NCBI RefSeq assembly: GCF_000621625.1
Contig: NZ_JHXV01000034.1
Coordinates: 1-49,170, forward strand
Length of the DNA: 49,170 nt
Origin: Crocinitomix catalasitica ATCC 23190
GTDB lineage: Bacteria > Bacteroidota > Bacteroidia > Flavobacteriales_D > Crocinitomicaceae
Reading direction: 5' to 3'
In this document: one piece after another, positions 33,427 to 43,904 of the stretch
Layout of the letters: every line of letters starts with the position of its first letter
Position numbering within the stretch: position 1 is the stretch's first letter
Notes under the pieces: generated by a model
Seen by the model: only the letters and a program-made list of their open reading frames with translations
What the model was told of the DNA's origin: nothing
The model's database searches: none
Position numbers and translations under genes: made by a program

Positions 33427-33432
33427 GATAAG

Positions 33433-34257
33433 ATGGGAGTTAGAAAGTTAAAACCAACTACACCAGGTCAAAGACATAAAATCGCTAGTGATTACAAAGA
33501 AATCACAAAGTCGACACCAGAAAAGTCTTTGGTTACCACTAAGACAAGATCAGGTGGTAGAAACAACACTGGTAAAATGACCATGAGATACTTAGGTGGT
33601 GGTCACAAGAAAAAATATAGAATTGTAGATTTCAAACGTGAAAAATTTGGAATTCCTGCAACAGTAAAATCAATCGAATACGATCCGAATCGTTCTGCTA
33701 GAATTGCATTATTATTCTATGCTGACGGTGAGAAAAGATATATTATACACCCAGAAGGTTTAAAAGTTGGGGATGTAATTAAGTCTGGTAAAGGGAGCGA
33801 AGTTGAAGTAGGTAATGCTTTATTCTTAAGTGATATTCCTTTAGGTACTGTAATTCATAATATCGAGTTAAAGCCAAATAAAGGAGCGTCTATCGCAAGA
33901 GGGGCTGGTTGTTATGCTCAATTACAAGCGCGTGATGGTAAATATGCTATCGTTAAGATGCCTTCTGGTGAAACTAGAATGATTCTTGTAACGTGTTTAG
34001 CTACTATTGGAGCAGTTTCAAATGCAGAGCATATGTTATTGGTTTCAGGTAAAGCAGGACGTTCAAGATGGAAAGGTAGAAGACCTAGAGTTAGAGGTGT
34101 TGTAATGAATCCAGTCGATCACCCAATGGGTGGTGGTGAAGGTAAATCTTCAGGAGGTCACCCAAGATCAAGAAATGGTATTCCTGCGAAGGGATATAAG
34201 ACGAGATCAGCGAAGAAGTACTCGTCTAAGTATATAATTGAAAAGAGAAAGAAATAA
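33433..34257 (+). CDS. rplB: 50S ribosomal protein L2
   Basis: 274 residues. L2 is needed for subunit joining and peptidyl transfer. The catalytic-region loop [19 protein letters not shown], with its conserved His, and the basic C-terminal tail ([17 protein letters not shown]) are intact. The gap to rpsS is 7 bp. Confidence 0.98.
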   Translation: MGVRKLKPTTPGQRHKIASDYKEITKSTPEKSLVTTKTRSGGRNNTGKMTMRYLGGGHKKKYRIVDFKREKFGIPATVKSIEYDPNRSARIALLFYADGEKRYIIHPEGLKVGDVIKSGKGSEVEVGNALFLSDIPLGTVIHNIELKPNKGASIARGAGCYAQLQARDGKYAIVKMPSGETRMILVTCLATIGAVSNAEHMLLVSGKAGRSRWKGRRPRVRGVVMNPVDHPMGGGEGKSSGGHPRSRNGIPAKGYKTRSAKKYSSKYIIEKRKK

Positions 34258-34264
34258 TTAAGGT

Positions 34265-34537
34265 ATGAGTAGATCATTAAAAAAACCACCTTTCGTACAT
34301 TATAAATTAATGCAGAAAGTTGAAGAGACTCAAGGGTCACAAAAAAAGGCTGTAATCAAAACATGGTCAAGATCTTCAACCATTACACCAGACTTTGTTG
34401 GTTTAACAATAGCTGTGCATAATGGGAACAAATTCATACCTGTTTATGTAACTGAAAACATGGTAGGTCACAAGTTGGGTGAGTTCGCTCCAACACGTAC
34501 TTTCAGAGGTCACGCGGACAAAAAGAAAAAGAAATAA
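34265..34537 (+). CDS. rpsS: 30S ribosomal protein S19
   Basis: 90 residues. S19 binds 16S rRNA in the 30S head with S13 and touches the A-site finger. [14 protein letters not shown] at the N-terminus and [16 protein letters not shown] near the C-terminus are the conserved segments. A lysine-rich tail ends the protein. Confidence 0.98.
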   Translation: MSRSLKKPPFVHYKLMQKVEETQGSQKKAVIKTWSRSSTITPDFVGLTIAVHNGNKFIPVYVTENMVGHKLGEFAPTRTFRGHADKKKKK

Positions 34538-34557
34538 TAGTCAAATAGAAGATCGTC

Positions 34558-34977
34558 ATGGGGGCTAGAAAAAGATTAAAAGCAGAACAACTAAAAGCGC
34601 ATAAATCAACTATTGCTATTGCAAAGTTGAACAATTGCCCTATCTCTGCTAGAAAAATGAGATTAGTTGCTGACATAGTAAGAGGTGTTGAAGTGAACAA
34701 AGCGTTAAATATTTTGTCACACAACTCTAAAGAAGCGTCAGGTAGACTAGAAAAATTGTTACGTTCGGCTATCGCCAATTGGGAACAAAAAAATGCAGAT
34801 AAAAACCTTGAAGATGAAACATTAGTTGTTTCTGAAGTAAGAGTAGACAATGCAGGTATGTTGAAAAGAATTCAACCTGCACCTCAAGGTAGAGCACATA
34901 GAATTAGAAAAAGATCAAATCACACTACTATCATTGTTGATAGTGTAAAAACAAAATCGAATGGGACAAAAAACTAA
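34558..34977 (+). CDS. rplV: 50S ribosomal protein L22
   Basis: 139 residues, longer than the ~110 of E. coli because of an N-terminal stretch and a Lys/Asn-rich tail. L22 lines the exit tunnel; the conserved C-terminal loop is [19 protein letters not shown], and [15 protein letters not shown] lies near the N-terminus. The gene overlaps rpsC by 17 bp, the longest overlap in the ribosomal cluster, which implies coupled translation. Confidence 0.97.
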   Translation: MGARKRLKAEQLKAHKSTIAIAKLNNCPISARKMRLVADIVRGVEVNKALNILSHNSKEASGRLEKLLRSAIANWEQKNADKNLEDETLVVSEVRVDNAGMLKRIQPAPQGRAHRIRKRSNHTTIIVDSVKTKSNGTKN

Positions 34978-35671
34978 TCCAATAGGTAATAGATTAGGGT
35001 TCATCCAAGGTTGGGAATCTAACTGGTTTGGAGGTAGGGACTATTCTGCTAAAATTGTAGAAGATTATAAAATCAGAGAATACCTTAATGCACGTTTAAG
35101 CAAAGCAAGTATCTCTAAAATTATTATTGAACGTACAATTAAGCTTGTTACTGTAACTATCAACACGGCTCGTCCAGGTGTAATTATTGGTAAAGGTGGA
35201 CAAGAAGTAGATAAGCTAAAAGAAGAGTTGAAAAAAATTACTGGTAAAGAAGTTCAAATTAATATATTTGAAATTAAAAGACCAGAATTAGATGCAAAAC
35301 TTGTAGCTGATAGTGTGGCTCGCCAAATTGAAGGTCGTATCTCTTTTAGAAGAGCGATTAAGATGGCAATCCAGTCTACAATGAGAATGGGTGCAGAAGG
35401 TATTAAAATTAAAATTTCAGGTCGTTTAAACGGGGCTGAGATGGCAAGAAACGAAATGTATAAGGATGGTAGAACACCTTTACATACGTTTAGAGCTGAT
35501 ATTGATTACGCACTAGCTGAAGCACATACTACTTATGGTCGTATAGGAATTAAAGTGTGGATTTGTAAGGGTGAAGTTTATGGTAAGAGAGATTTATCTC
35601 CAAATGTTGGTCTTCAACAAAAAAGAAGCGCTGGCAAACCTAAATTCACAAACAGAAGAAAGAATAAATAA
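34961..35671 (+). CDS. rpsC: 30S ribosomal protein S3
   Basis: 236 residues. S3 helps form the mRNA entry channel. The KH domain shows [16 protein letters not shown] with the GxxG loop, and the C-terminal domain has [22 protein letters not shown]. The start ATGGGACAAAAAAC lies inside the end of rplV in another frame; [13 protein letters not shown] is the universal N-terminus, so this start is secure. Confidence 0.98.
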   Translation: MGQKTNPIGNRLGFIQGWESNWFGGRDYSAKIVEDYKIREYLNARLSKASISKIIIERTIKLVTVTINTARPGVIIGKGGQEVDKLKEELKKITGKEVQINIFEIKRPELDAKLVADSVARQIEGRISFRRAIKMAIQSTMRMGAEGIKIKISGRLNGAEMARNEMYKDGRTPLHTFRADIDYALAEAHTTYGRIGIKVWICKGEVYGKRDLSPNVGLQQKRSAGKPKFTNRRKNK

Positions 35672-35687
35672 GTAAAGGTATTCGAAA

Positions 35688-36110
35688 ATGTTACAGCCTA
35701 AAAGAACTAAATTTAGAAAAGCCCAAAAGGGACGAAATACAGGACTTGCTCATCGTGGTAGTCAAATTGCATTCGGATCTTTTGGATTGAAGTCATTAGA
35801 GCCAGGGTGGCTTACTTCACGTCAAATTGAAGCTTCTCGTATCGCAGTTACGCGTTACATGAAGAGAGAAGGTAAAGTATGGATCCGTGTATTTCCTGAC
35901 AAACCAATTACCGCTAAACCAGCCGAAGTAAGGATGGGTAAAGGTAAAGGTGCTCCAAGTCATTGGGTAGCCGTTGTCAGACCAGGACGTATCTTATTCG
36001 AAGCAGAAGGGGTAGATCTGGATACTGCACGCGAAGCTATGCGTTTGGCAGCTCAAAAACTTCCGCTTAAGTGTAAATTTGTAGTTAGAAATGACTACGT
36101 AGGAAAATAG
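35688..36110 (+). CDS. rplP: 50S ribosomal protein L16
   Basis: 140 residues. L16 organises the A-site region of the 50S subunit. [16 protein letters not shown] and [16 protein letters not shown] with the conserved loop are present. Arg at the hydroxylation loop ([12 protein letters not shown]) is kept. The gap to rpmC is 6 bp. Confidence 0.98.
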   Translation: MLQPKRTKFRKAQKGRNTGLAHRGSQIAFGSFGLKSLEPGWLTSRQIEASRIAVTRYMKREGKVWIRVFPDKPITAKPAEVRMGKGKGAPSHWVAVVRPGRILFEAEGVDLDTAREAMRLAAQKLPLKCKFVVRNDYVGK

Positions 36111-36116
36111 TAAAAT

Positions 36117-36326
36117 ATGAAACAAGCGGAAATTAAAGAATTGTCAATCGAGGACTTAAAAGAAAAGTTAGTTGAATTAACTGCGCAGCACGAAAAATTA
36201 ACTTTAAGTCATAAGGTTTCTCAACTAGAGAATCCTATCCAAATAAGAGACGGTCGTAAAACGATCGCTCGTTTACAAACCGAAATTAGAAGTCGAGTGT
36301 TAAGCACTGAGACGACTTCTCTTTAA
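36117..36326 (+). CDS. rpmC: 50S ribosomal protein L29
   Basis: 69 residues, two antiparallel helices next to L23 at the tunnel exit. IKELSIEDLKEKLVEL starts the first helix and NPIQIRDGRKTIARLQTE holds the conserved NPxxIRxxRRxIAR-type turn. Spacing to both neighbours is short. Confidence 0.96.
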   Translation: MKQAEIKELSIEDLKEKLVELTAQHEKLTLSHKVSQLENPIQIRDGRKTIARLQTEIRSRVLSTETTSL

Positions 36327-36341
36327 TAAATTATTCCAATA

Positions 36342-36602
36342 ATGGAAAATAAAAGAAATTTAAGAAAAGAACGTATCGGTGTGGTTACTAGCAATAAGAT
36401 GGAAAAATCTGTTGTTGTTTCTGTAGAAAGAAAAGTAAAACACGAGAAATATGGTAAGTTCGTGAAAAAAACTACTAAATTTGTCGCCCACGACGAAAAA
36501 AACGAGTGTAACCCAGGTGACACTATTCGTATAATGGAGACTCGACCACTTAGTAAAAATAAGTGCTGGAGATTAGTAGAAATTATTGAAAGAGCTAAAT
36601 AG
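36342..36602 (+). CDS. rpsQ: 30S ribosomal protein S17
   Basis: 86 residues, an OB-fold protein that binds 16S rRNA early in assembly. [19 protein letters not shown] and the segment [22 protein letters not shown] are conserved. It lies 15 bp after rpmC and 6 bp before rplN. Confidence 0.97.
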   Translation: MENKRNLRKERIGVVTSNKMEKSVVVSVERKVKHEKYGKFVKKTTKFVAHDEKNECNPGDTIRIMETRPLSKNKCWRLVEIIERAK

Positions 36603-36608
36603 AAAACA

Positions 36609-36977
36609 ATGATTCAGTCAGAAAGTAGATTAGCAGTAGCCGATAATAGTGGTGCAAAAGAAGTTTTGTGTATTCGGGTTTTAGGAGGTACGAAAAGACG
36701 TTACGCTTCTGTAGGTGATAAGATTGTTGTGACTGTAAAAAGTGCAATACCTTCAGGAAACGTAAAAAAAGGTCAGGTATCTAAAGCTGTTATTGTTAGA
36801 GTAAAAAAAGAAGTAAGACGTCCGGACGGTTCATACGTCCGATTTGATGATAATGCTGTTGTTCTTTTAAACGAAGCTGGTGAAATGCGTGGAACACGTA
36901 TTTTTGGACCTGTTGCTCGTGAATTAAGAGATAAGCAATATATGAAAGTTGTTTCATTAGCGCCGGAGGTACTTTAA
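36609..36977 (+). CDS. rplN: 50S ribosomal protein L14
   Basis: 122 residues, the usual length. L14 contacts the 30S subunit in bridge B8 and is the target of the silencing factor Rsf[19 protein letters not shown] and [13 protein letters not shown] are near invariant. It opens what is the spc operon in E. coli, but here there is no promoter or terminator between rpsQ and rplN (6 bp). Confidence 0.98.
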   Translation: MIQSESRLAVADNSGAKEVLCIRVLGGTKRRYASVGDKIVVTVKSAIPSGNVKKGQVSKAVIVRVKKEVRRPDGSYVRFDDNAVVLLNEAGEMRGTRIFGPVARELRDKQYMKVVSLAPEVL

Positions 36978-36988
36978 AATTAAGAAAA

Positions 36989-37306
36989 ATGCAAAAGAAA
37001 CTACACGTAAAAGTTGGAGACACCGTAACGGTGCTTAGCGGAACGTCTAAGGATAAAGAAGGTAAAGTTTTATCTATCGACAGAAAGAAAAATCGTGCAA
37101 TTGTTGAGGGTGTAAATGTTGTTAAAAAACATGTGAAGCCTAGTGCGTCCAATCCTCAAGGTGGAATCGAAGAAGCAGAAGCTGGTATTCATATTTCGAA
37201 TATTATGTTAACTGTTAACGGTGTCAAGTCTAGAGTAGGCCGTAAATTAGACGAAAACGGTAAATTGGTTAGAATTTTAAAAAAGAACGGGGAGGTAGTT
37301 AAATAA
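36989..37306 (+). CDS. rplX: 50S ribosomal protein L24
   Basis: 105 residues with an N-terminal KOW motif ([21 protein letters not shown], here at about 6-26). L24 starts 50S assembly. The loop [13 protein letters not shown] is conserved. Its TAA shares one base with the ATG of rplE (TAATG), so translation is coupled. Confidence 0.97.
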   Translation: MQKKLHVKVGDTVTVLSGTSKDKEGKVLSIDRKKNRAIVEGVNVVKKHVKPSASNPQGGIEEAEAGIHISNIMLTVNGVKSRVGRKLDENGKLVRILKKNGEVVK

Positions 37307-37857
37307 TGAGCTATACACCAAGATTAAAAACGAAGTATTCTGAAGAGATTGCAGGAAAATTGAAAGAACAATTTGAATTCAAATCTGTAATGAGAATACC
37401 TAAGTTAAAAAAGATTGTATTGAGCCAGGGAGTTGGTGACGCAATCTCAGACAAGAAATTGGTTGATTCTGCAGTAAATGATATGACTATCATTGCAGGT
37501 CAAAAAGCAGTTTCAACGTTGTCAAAAAAAGATATCTCAAATTTCAAATTGAGAAAAGGTATGCCAGTAGGTGTGAAAATTACACTTCGTGGTGACAAAA
37601 TGTACGAATTTTTAGATCGTCTTATCAATATCGCGCTTCCTAGAACAAGAGATTTCAAAGGAGTAAATGATAAAGGTTTTGACGGAACTGGAAATTTCAA
37701 CATGGGGATCAAAGAGCATATTATTTTCCCAGAAATCGATATCGATAAAGTAAATAAAATATTCGGAATGGATATAACTTTCGTGACTTCAACTTCTTCT
37801 GATGAAGAAGGAAAGGCTTTAATGAAAGAATTTGGATTTCCATTTGTTAAAAATTAA
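37306..37857 (+). CDS. rplE: 50S ribosomal protein L5
   Basis: 183 residues. L5 binds 5S rRNA in the central protuberance and touches P-site t[36 protein letters not shown] and [15 protein letters not shown] are the family hallmarks. The start overlaps rplX by one base. Confidence 0.98.
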   Translation: MSYTPRLKTKYSEEIAGKLKEQFEFKSVMRIPKLKKIVLSQGVGDAISDKKLVDSAVNDMTIIAGQKAVSTLSKKDISNFKLRKGMPVGVKITLRGDKMYEFLDRLINIALPRTRDFKGVNDKGFDGTGNFNMGIKEHIIFPEIDIDKVNKIFGMDITFVTSTSSDEEGKALMKEFGFPFVKN

Positions 37858-37862
37858 GAAGG

Positions 37863-38150
37863 ATGGCAAAAGAATCAATTAAAGCAAAACAGCGAAAGAA
37901 GATCAAAATGGCTGCTAAATATGCAGACAAAAGAACTGAATTAAGAAAAGCGGCTAGTGAAGGTGATTGGGATGCAATGATGGCATTACAAAAACTTCCT
38001 AAAAACTCTATGCCGATTAGAGTACATAATAGATGTCAATTAACAGGACGTCCTAGAGGATACATGAGACAGTTTGGGATCTCTAGGGTAACTTTTAGAG
38101 AAATGGCCTTAAATGGAAAAATCCCAGGTGTTACAAAAGCAAGCTGGTAA
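37863..38150 (+). CDS. rpsN: 30S ribosomal protein S14 (zinc-free type)
   Basis: 95 residues, slightly longer than the 89 usual in the phylum as I recall. Only one Cys is present ([17 protein letters not shown]), so it is the long, zinc-independent form. The C-terminus [23 protein letters not shown] carries the universal KASW ending. rplE ends 5 bp upstream. Confidence 0.97.
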   Translation: MAKESIKAKQRKKIKMAAKYADKRTELRKAASEGDWDAMMALQKLPKNSMPIRVHNRCQLTGRPRGYMRQFGISRVTFREMALNGKIPGVTKASW

Positions 38151-38162
38151 AAAAGAATTACT

Positions 38163-38555
38163 ATGAATACAGATCCAATAGCAGATTTTTTGACGCGTAT
38201 TAGAAACGCGCAAATGGCGAGACATAAAGTTGTCGAAATTCCAGCGTCAGGTATCAAAAAGGAAATCACTAAAATTTTGGAAGACAAAGGTTATATCCTT
38301 AGTCACAAAGTAGTGGAAGACGATAAGCAAGGTATTATCAAGATAGCATTAAAATATGTTGATAGTTCTCCTGCAATTAAAAAAATAGAACGAGCAAGTT
38401 CACCCGGTTTAAGAAAGTATGTCGGAGCTGACGCTTTACCAAGAGTTTTAAATGGCTTAGGTATCGCAATTATCTCTACATCTAAAGGTGTAATTTCAGA
38501 TAAAGAAGCGCGCCAAAATAAAATTGGTGGAGAAGTTCTTTGTTACGTTTATTAA
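38163..38555 (+). CDS. rpsH: 30S ribosomal protein S8
   Basis: 130 residues. S8 binds helix 21 of 16S rRNA; in E. coli it represses the spc operon. [15 protein letters not shown] at the N-terminus and the C-terminal [26 protein letters not shown] are typical. No copy of the S8 target hairpin was recognised before rplE. Confidence 0.98.
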   Translation: MNTDPIADFLTRIRNAQMARHKVVEIPASGIKKEITKILEDKGYILSHKVVEDDKQGIIKIALKYVDSSPAIKKIERASSPGLRKYVGADALPRVLNGLGIAIISTSKGVISDKEARQNKIGGEVLCYVY

Positions 38556-38575
38556 AAAAGTAAAGAAAATTAGTT

Positions 38576-39127
38576 ATGTCTAGAATTGGAAATGCACCGG
38601 TTACTATAGAAAGCGGAGTAGAAGTTAAGATTGAAGAAGGATTGATTTCTGTAAAAGGACCAAAGGGCGAATTGACACAAGTTGTTGACCCGAGTATTGC
38701 AATCAAACAAGAAGGTAATACACTTACTTTCGAACGTTCTTCAGATCACAAAGATGTTCGTGCAAAACACGGGTTATACAGATCTTTAGTGAATAATATG
38801 ATTATTGGGGTGTCTAAAGGCTTTTCTAAAAAATTAGAATTTTTTGGTGTAGGTTATAGAGCAACCGCTACTGGTCAAAAATTAGAAATGGTTATCGGAT
38901 ATTCTCATCCTGTAATAATTGAATTACCAAGTGAAATTATCTTGAATGCGGAAACGTTAAAAGGTAAACCTCCTGTAGTTACTTTGGAGTCGCATGATAA
39001 ACAATTATTAGGTGCTGCAGCGGCTAAAATTAGATCGCTAAGAAAACCAGAACCGTTCAAAGGTAAAGGTATCAGATATTCAGATGAGTTTATTAGAAGA
39101 AAAGCTGGTAAATCAGCTGCGAAATAA
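38576..39127 (+). CDS. rplF: 50S ribosomal protein L6
   Basis: 183 residues, two repeated domains, bound near the sarcin-ricin loop and the factor-binding site. [10 protein letters not shown] starts the protein and the second domain ends in [23 protein letters not shown], which is conserved. It follows rpsH by 20 bp. Confidence 0.98.
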   Translation: MSRIGNAPVTIESGVEVKIEEGLISVKGPKGELTQVVDPSIAIKQEGNTLTFERSSDHKDVRAKHGLYRSLVNNMIIGVSKGFSKKLEFFGVGYRATATGQKLEMVIGYSHPVIIELPSEIILNAETLKGKPPVVTLESHDKQLLGAAAAKIRSLRKPEPFKGKGIRYSDEFIRRKAGKSAAK

Positions 39128-39135
39128 TTAAGATT

Positions 39136-39489
39136 ATGGCTTTAAAGAAAGTTGAAAAAAGAGCGAAAATAAAACGTAGAATCCGTAAGAAAGTTTTCGG
39201 AACTACTGAACAACCACGTTTAAGTGTTTATAGATCAAACAAACAGATTTACGCACAAATTATCGATGACGTTAATGGTGTAACTGTTGTTTCTGCCTCA
39301 TCTTATAAAAATAAAACTGTAGAGGGTAAAACAAAGTCCGAAGCAGCAGAAATTATAGGAAAAGATTTAGCAACTAAAGCGATTGGTGCTGGAGTTGCAA
39401 AAGTAGTTTTTGATAGAAATGGATACCAGTACCACGGTAGAGTGAAGTCTCTAGCTGACGGTGCACGTGAAGGTGGATTAAAATTTTAA
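39136..39489 (+). CDS. rplR: 50S ribosomal protein L18
   Basis: 117 residues. L18 binds 5S rRNA with L5 and L25. [17 protein letters not shown] and the ending [19 protein letters not shown] are hallmarks. rpsE begins 3 bp after its stop. Confidence 0.98.
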   Translation: MALKKVEKRAKIKRRIRKKVFGTTEQPRLSVYRSNKQIYAQIIDDVNGVTVVSASSYKNKTVEGKTKSEAAEIIGKDLATKAIGAGVAKVVFDRNGYQYHGRVKSLADGAREGGLKF

Positions 39490-39492
39490 TAA

Positions 39493-40002
39493 ATGAAAGC
39501 AAAAACAGTTAGATCTACGGATTTAGAATTAAAAGACAAATTAGTAACACTTAACCGTGTAACTAAAGTAACTAAAGGTGGTCGTACATTCAGTTTCTCA
39601 GCAGTAGTTGTTGTTGGTGACGAAAGTGGTGTAGTTGGTCACGGTCTAGGTAAAGCAAAAGAAGTAGTTGAAGCAATCTCTAAAGGGGTTGATGATGCAA
39701 AAAAGAACCTAATTAAAGTGCCTATTATTAACGGAACTGTACCTCATGCACAAAAAGGTAAGTTTTCAGGGGCTCGTGTCTTCTTAAGACCTGCTTCTCA
39801 CGGTACTGGTGTTATCGCTGGTGGTGCAATGAGAGCTGTTCTTGAAAGCGCTGGTATTACTGATATCCTTGCTAAATCGCAAGGGTCTTCTAATCCTCAT
39901 AATGTTGTTAAAGCAACAATTGATGCGTTGACGCATATGAGAGATGCAGTAATGGTTGCACACGATAGAGGTGTTTCTTTAGATAAAGTTTTCCTAGGAT
40001 AA
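39493..40002 (+). CDS. rpsE: 30S ribosomal protein S5
   Basis: 169 residues. S5 acts in decoding fidelity and mRNA unwinding. The N-terminal dsRNA-binding-like domain shows [23 protein letters not shown], and the C-terminal domain has [21 protein letters not shown]. The spectinomycin loop (VTKGGRTFS) is unaltered. Confidence 0.98.
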   Translation: MKAKTVRSTDLELKDKLVTLNRVTKVTKGGRTFSFSAVVVVGDESGVVGHGLGKAKEVVEAISKGVDDAKKNLIKVPIINGTVPHAQKGKFSGARVFLRPASHGTGVIAGGAMRAVLESAGITDILAKSQGSSNPHNVVKATIDALTHMRDAVMVAHDRGVSLDKVFLG

Positions 40003-40015
40003 AAAGTTTTAAGAA

Positions 40016-40192
40016 ATGGCTAAGATTAAAATAAAACAAGTTAAAAGTGCAATAAATCGTCCAATCGATCAAAAGAGAACATTGGTGGCACTTGGGTTTA
40101 GAAAACTAAACCAAACTATTGAGAAAGAAGCTACTCCTCAAATTATGGGAATGGTGAATAAAGTTTCTCACATGATAGAAATCATTGATTAA
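40016..40192 (+). CDS. rpmD: 50S ribosomal protein L30
   Basis: 58 codons read directly from the sequence, starting ATGGCTAAGATTAAA and ending at TAA 40190-40192. The protein begins MAKIKIKQVKSAINR and continues with TLVALGFRKLNQ and a C-terminal VNKVSHMIEIID, matching the family at its full normal length. It lies between rpsE (13 bp) and rplO (20 bp), the standard position. Confidence 0.97.
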   Translation: MAKIKIKQVKSAINRPIDQKRTLVALGFRKLNQTIEKEATPQIMGMVNKVSHMIEIID

Positions 40193-40212
40193 AAATTCTA
40201 ATAGTAATAGAA

Positions 40213-40659
40213 ATGAATTTAAACAATATAAAACCAGCAAAAGGAGCTACTAAAAGTGTAAAACGAATTGGTAGAGGTTCAGGATCTGGTCACGGTGGTA
40301 CTGCCACTAGAGGACATAAAGGTGCTAAATCACGTTCTGGTTACAGCAGAAAAATCGGATTTGAAGGTGGTCAAATGCCTTTACAAAGACGTGTACCGAA
40401 ATTCGGATTTACTAACTTTAATAGAGTAGAGTATAAAGGAATTAACCTTGATACTTTACAAGCTTTAGCTGATAAAACGAAAGTGAATGAAATCACTATC
40501 GAGTTTTTGAAAGAAAACGGCTTAGCATCTAAAAATGATTTAGTAAAAATATTAGGTAGAGGGGAATTGAAAGCTTCATTGAAAGTTTCAGCAAATGCTT
40601 TTTCTGGTTCAGCGCAAGCTGGTATCGAATCTGCAGGCGGAAGTGTAGAAACAGTTTAA
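40213..40659 (+). CDS. rplO: 50S ribosomal protein L15
   Basis: 148 residues. L15 is a late assembly protein of the 50S subunit. The Gly-rich N-terminus (RIGRGSGSGHGGTATRGHKGAKSR, a loosely folded rRNA-binding arm) and EGGQMPLQRRVPKFGF are typical. secY follows after 20 bp. Confidence 0.97.
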   Translation: MNLNNIKPAKGATKSVKRIGRGSGSGHGGTATRGHKGAKSRSGYSRKIGFEGGQMPLQRRVPKFGFTNFNRVEYKGINLDTLQALADKTKVNEITIEFLKENGLASKNDLVKILGRGELKASLKVSANAFSGSAQAGIESAGGSVETV

Positions 40660-40679
40660 TGACCTAACACACACCTTGA

Positions 40680-42005
40680 ATGAAAAAATTTATAGATACA
40701 ATAAAAAATATTTGGAAAGTCGAAGAGCTTAGAAATAGAATAGGATTAACTCTAGGGTTAATTCTAATCTATAGAGTCGGTTCTTTTATTATAATTCCAG
40801 GAGTAGATCAAGCTGCACTTGCTGCAAGTGGCGGTGGTGGAGGACTTGTTGGTCTTCTAGATTTATTTGCTGGTGGTGCTTTCTCTAAAGCTTCGATTAT
40901 GGCTTTGGGAATTATGCCGTATATATCGGCTTCCATTATTATGCAATTGCTCGGAATGGCCGTGCCAGTTGTACAAAAAATGCAAAAAGATGGCGAAAGC
41001 GGTCGTCGTAAAATTAATGGGTATACCCGTTTTTTAACAATTGCAATTTGTGCTTTCCAAGCACCTAGTTATTTGCAACTATATGTAATTGATCAAGGTG
41101 GTGCTAACAATCCCGCTCTTTTATGGTGGGTGAGTTCAATCTCTTTACTAATTGCCGGTACCATGTTTGCAATGTGGTTAGGTGAGCGAATTACTGATAA
41201 AGGTATTGGAAACGGAATTTCTTTGTTAATTACTGTTGGTATATTAGCTCGTTTTCCAGGTTCTATCGTTACAGAATTTGGAGCAAGAATGAGTGGTGCT
41301 GGATCAATCTTTATGTTTATAGTTGAGTTAATAGTATTCTTCGCAATTATCCTTGTTACTGTTCTTATTGTACAAGGTGTGAGAAGAGTGCCTATCAATT
41401 ATGCTAAAAAGATTGTTGGTGGTAACGCTGCAGCAACACAAACGAACTCTAGAAGTTATATTCCTTTAAAGGTAAATGCTTCAGGTGTAATGCCTATTAT
41501 CTTTGCACAAGCTATTATGACGGTTCCTTCTATGATCGGATCCTCAAATGTAGTCTTTGCTGCTTTGGCAGATTTTAGAGGATTCTGGTATAATTTTGTT
41601 TTTGCTTTGATGATTATAATATTTACGTATTTCTATACGGCTATTACAATCAATCCTAAACAAATTGCAGATGACTTAAAAAGAAATGGTGGTTTTGTAC
41701 CGGGGGTTAAACCAGGAACAGAAACTGCAGATTTTCTAGATAATATTTTGTCAAGAATTACTTTCCCAGGATCACTTCTTTTAGCAGCAATTGCCATTAT
41801 TCCGGCTTTCGCTATGATGTTTGGTGTTGGGGATGCGTTTGCAATGTTTATGGGAGGTACATCAATGCTGATTATGGTTGGTGTAGTTTTAGATACATTA
41901 CAACAAATTGAAACTTATCTACTAAATAGACATTATGACGGTTTGATGGAAGGTGGTACCATTCGTGGTAGAAGAGGTGAACGTGAACTTTCAAGTGTTA
42001 TATAA
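40680..42005 (+). CDS. secY: Protein translocase subunit SecY
   Basis: 441 residues with ten predicted membrane helices. It is the channel of the Sec translocon and therefore the entry route for all signal-peptide proteins in this window, including T9SS cargo. The plug region (AGGAFSKASIMALGIMPYISASIIMQL) and cytosolic loops with VPINYAKKIVG and FKRNGGFVPGVKPG-like (LKRNGGFVPGVKPG) are conserved. infA follows after 6 bp; no adk or map gene lies between. Confidence 0.98.
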   Translation: MKKFIDTIKNIWKVEELRNRIGLTLGLILIYRVGSFIIIPGVDQAALAASGGGGGLVGLLDLFAGGAFSKASIMALGIMPYISASIIMQLLGMAVPVVQKMQKDGESGRRKINGYTRFLTIAICAFQAPSYLQLYVIDQGGANNPALLWWVSSISLLIAGTMFAMWLGERITDKGIGNGISLLITVGILARFPGSIVTEFGARMSGAGSIFMFIVELIVFFAIILVTVLIVQGVRRVPINYAKKIVGGNAAATQTNSRSYIPLKVNASGVMPIIFAQAIMTVPSMIGSSNVVFAALADFRGFWYNFVFALMIIIFTYFYTAITINPKQIADDLKRNGGFVPGVKPGTETADFLDNILSRITFPGSLLLAAIAIIPAFAMMFGVGDAFAMFMGGTSMLIMVGVVLDTLQQIETYLLNRHYDGLMEGGTIRGRRGERELSSVI

Positions 42006-42011
42006 TTAATT

Positions 42012-42230
42012 ATGGCTAAACAAGCTTCGATAGAACAAGATGGAACCATTATAGAGGCATTGTCAAACGCAATGTTTCGAGTTGAGCTGGAAAATGGACA
42101 CATGATAACAGCTCATATCTCAGGGAAAATGAGAATGCATTATATTAAAATTTTGCCTGGTGATAAAGTTAAATTAGAAATGTCGCCTTATGACTTAACT
42201 AAGGGACGAATTACGTACAGGTATAAATAA
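42012..42230 (+). CDS. infA: Translation initiation factor IF-1
   Basis: 72 residues, an OB-fold protein that blocks the A site during initiation. [29 protein letters not shown] and the ending [16 protein letters not shown] match the family over its full length. It sits between secY and rpmJ as in many bacteria. Confidence 0.98.
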   Translation: MAKQASIEQDGTIIEALSNAMFRVELENGHMITAHISGKMRMHYIKILPGDKVKLEMSPYDLTKGRITYRYK

Positions 42231-42237
42231 AATTAAA

Positions 42238-42354
42238 ATGAAAGTAAGAGCATCTGTAAAAAAACGGTCAGCAGATTGTAAGATCGTAAAAAGAAGAGGG
42301 GTTGTTTATGTTATAAACAAGAAAAACCCAAAGTTTAAACAAAGACAAGGTTAA
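42238..42354 (+). CDS. rpmJ: 50S ribosomal protein L36 (zinc-free type)
   Basis: 38 codons read directly, ATG 42238-42240 to TAA 42352-42354. It begins [14 protein letters not shown] and ends [11 protein letters not shown]. Only C14 remains of the usual zinc ligands (three Cys and one His), so this is a C-minus form that should not bind zinc. It lies 7 bp after infA and 14 bp before rpsM. Confidence 0.97.
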   Translation: MKVRASVKKRSADCKIVKRRGVVYVINKKNPKFKQRQG

Positions 42355-42368
42355 GATATATTTGAATT

Positions 42369-42743
42369 ATGGCTAGAATCGCTGGAATAGATTTACCAAA
42401 GGAAAAAAGAGGTGTAATTGCATTGACATACATCTACGGAGTTGGTAAAAGTACCGCTGAAAAGATCTTAGATGATTGCGGTGTTGATCAAAACTTAAAA
42501 GTATCTGATTGGTCAGATGACCAAACTGGAAAAATTCGTAGCTACGTTACGGAAATAAAAGTTGAAGGTGCTTTAAGATCTGAAGTACAATTAAACATTA
42601 AACGTTTAATGGACATCGGATGTAATAGAGGAATTAGACATAGAGCTGGTCTTCCATTGAGAGGACAAAGAACTAAGAATAATTCAAGAACCAGAAAAGG
42701 TAGAAGAAAAACGGTTGCTAACAAGAAAAAAGCAACTAAATAA
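42369..42743 (+). CDS. rpsM: 30S ribosomal protein S13
   Basis: 124 residues. S13 is at the top of the 30S head and bridges to L5. [25 protein letters not shown] and [24 protein letters not shown] are near universal. It starts what is the alpha operon in E. coli, without a separate promoter here. Confidence 0.98.
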   Translation: MARIAGIDLPKEKRGVIALTYIYGVGKSTAEKILDDCGVDQNLKVSDWSDDQTGKIRSYVTEIKVEGALRSEVQLNIKRLMDIGCNRGIRHRAGLPLRGQRTKNNSRTRKGRRKTVANKKKATK

Positions 42744-42753
42744 TAGCTGAGTT

Positions 42754-43140
42754 ATGGCGAAAGCAGGTAAAGTAAAAAAGAAAAGTGTTAAAGTTGAAGC
42801 AGTAGGCCAAGCGCATATTCAAGCTTCTTTCAACAATATTATTATCTCGTTAACCAACAACGGTGGTCAAGTTATTTCTTGGTCATCAGCGGGTAAAATG
42901 GGATTTAGAGGGTCTAAAAAGAATACTCCGTATGCGGCACAAGTTGCAGCTGAAGAGTGTACTAAAGAGGCACATGATCTTGGATTAAGAAAGGTAAAAG
43001 TGTATGTGAAAGGTCCTGGTTCTGGAAGAGAATCAGCGATTAGAGCAATTCACAATACTGGTGTAGAAGTTACTGAAATAGTAGATATCACACCAATGCC
43101 TCACAACGGGTGTCGTCCACCTAAAAGAAGAAGAGTTTAA
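42754..43140 (+). CDS. rpsK: 30S ribosomal protein S11
   Basis: 128 residues, part of the 30S platform next to the E site. [31 protein letters not shown] and the tail [18 protein letters not shown], with its modified-Asn region, are typical. rpsD follows after 25 bp. Confidence 0.98.
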   Translation: MAKAGKVKKKSVKVEAVGQAHIQASFNNIIISLTNNGGQVISWSSAGKMGFRGSKKNTPYAAQVAAEECTKEAHDLGLRKVKVYVKGPGSGRESAIRAIHNTGVEVTEIVDITPMPHNGCRPPKRRRV

Positions 43141-43165
43141 TTAAGAATATTGTAAAAAAGAGAAG

Positions 43166-43771
43166 ATGGCAAGATACACTGGCCCAAAGTCTAAAATAGC
43201 ACGAAGATTTAGAGATCCTATTTTTGGTCCTGATAAGGCTTTGGAAAGAAAAAATTATGGCCCTGGTCAACATGGTCCTAATAAAAGAAGAGGTAAACAA
43301 TCTGAATATTCTATTCAGTTGATGGAGAAGCAAAAAGCAAAATATACTTATGGTATTTTGGAAAAGCAATTCTCTAACTTGTTCAAAAAAGCATCTCGTA
43401 TGAAAGGTATTACGGGTGAAAACTTATTGATATTATGTGAGTCTAGATTAGACAATACTGTATTTAGATTAGGTTTATCTCCTACCAGAAGAGGTGCTCG
43501 TCAATTAGTAGGACACAAACACATTACTGTAAATGGTGAGATCGTAAATATCCCTTCTTATACTTTAAGTGTTGGTGATGTAGTAAGTGTTAGAGAGAAA
43601 TCAAAATCTCTTGAAACTATTTCTACTTCAATTAGTTCTAACTATGCGAAATTTGATTGGCTTGATTGGAATCCAACATCTATGGAAGGTAAATTTTTGA
43701 ATAAACCTAACAGAGAAATGATTCCTGAAAGTATTAAAGAACAACTTATTGTTGAGCTTTATTCGAAATAA
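43166..43771 (+). CDS. rpsD: 30S ribosomal protein S4 (zinc-free type)
   Basis: 201 residues. S4 starts 30S assembly and in many bacteria represses its own operon. [15 protein letters not shown] starts the protein; the N-terminal region lacks the Cys zinc ligands, so this is the C-minus form. [28 protein letters not shown] is the S4 RNA-binding domain. The stop lies inside a perfect AT-rich hairpin, and 133 bp separate it from rpoA. Confidence 0.98.
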   Translation: MARYTGPKSKIARRFRDPIFGPDKALERKNYGPGQHGPNKRRGKQSEYSIQLMEKQKAKYTYGILEKQFSNLFKKASRMKGITGENLLILCESRLDNTVFRLGLSPTRRGARQLVGHKHITVNGEIVNIPSYTLSVGDVVSVREKSKSLETISTSISSNYAKFDWLDWNPTSMEGKFLNKPNREMIPESIKEQLIVELYSK

Positions 43772-43791
43772 TAATTAATCATTATTATTTC
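43765..43791 (+). promoter_or_regulatory. Hairpin across the rpsD stop codon
   Basis: GAAATAATAAT (43765-43775) and ATTATTATTTC (43781-43791) form a perfect 11-bp stem with loop TAATC. It covers the rpsD stop codon (43769-43771). It is AT-rich and lacks a U-run, so processing or attenuation is more likely than full termination. Confidence 0.5.
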
Positions 43792-43904
43792 TTAGTACGC
43801 AAATTAAATAAACCACATTGGATACTGGCCAAAGGGTTTTTTTGCAACATCTTCAAGCAAATAAACCGCGCAACTAGTTTTTCAATTAAAAAGAAGATAA
43901 ATAA

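Noticed and set aside
42006-42011. Missing adk/map genes between secY and infA
   Set aside because: Direct secY-infA order is common in related genomes as far as I recall, so it is not remarkable.
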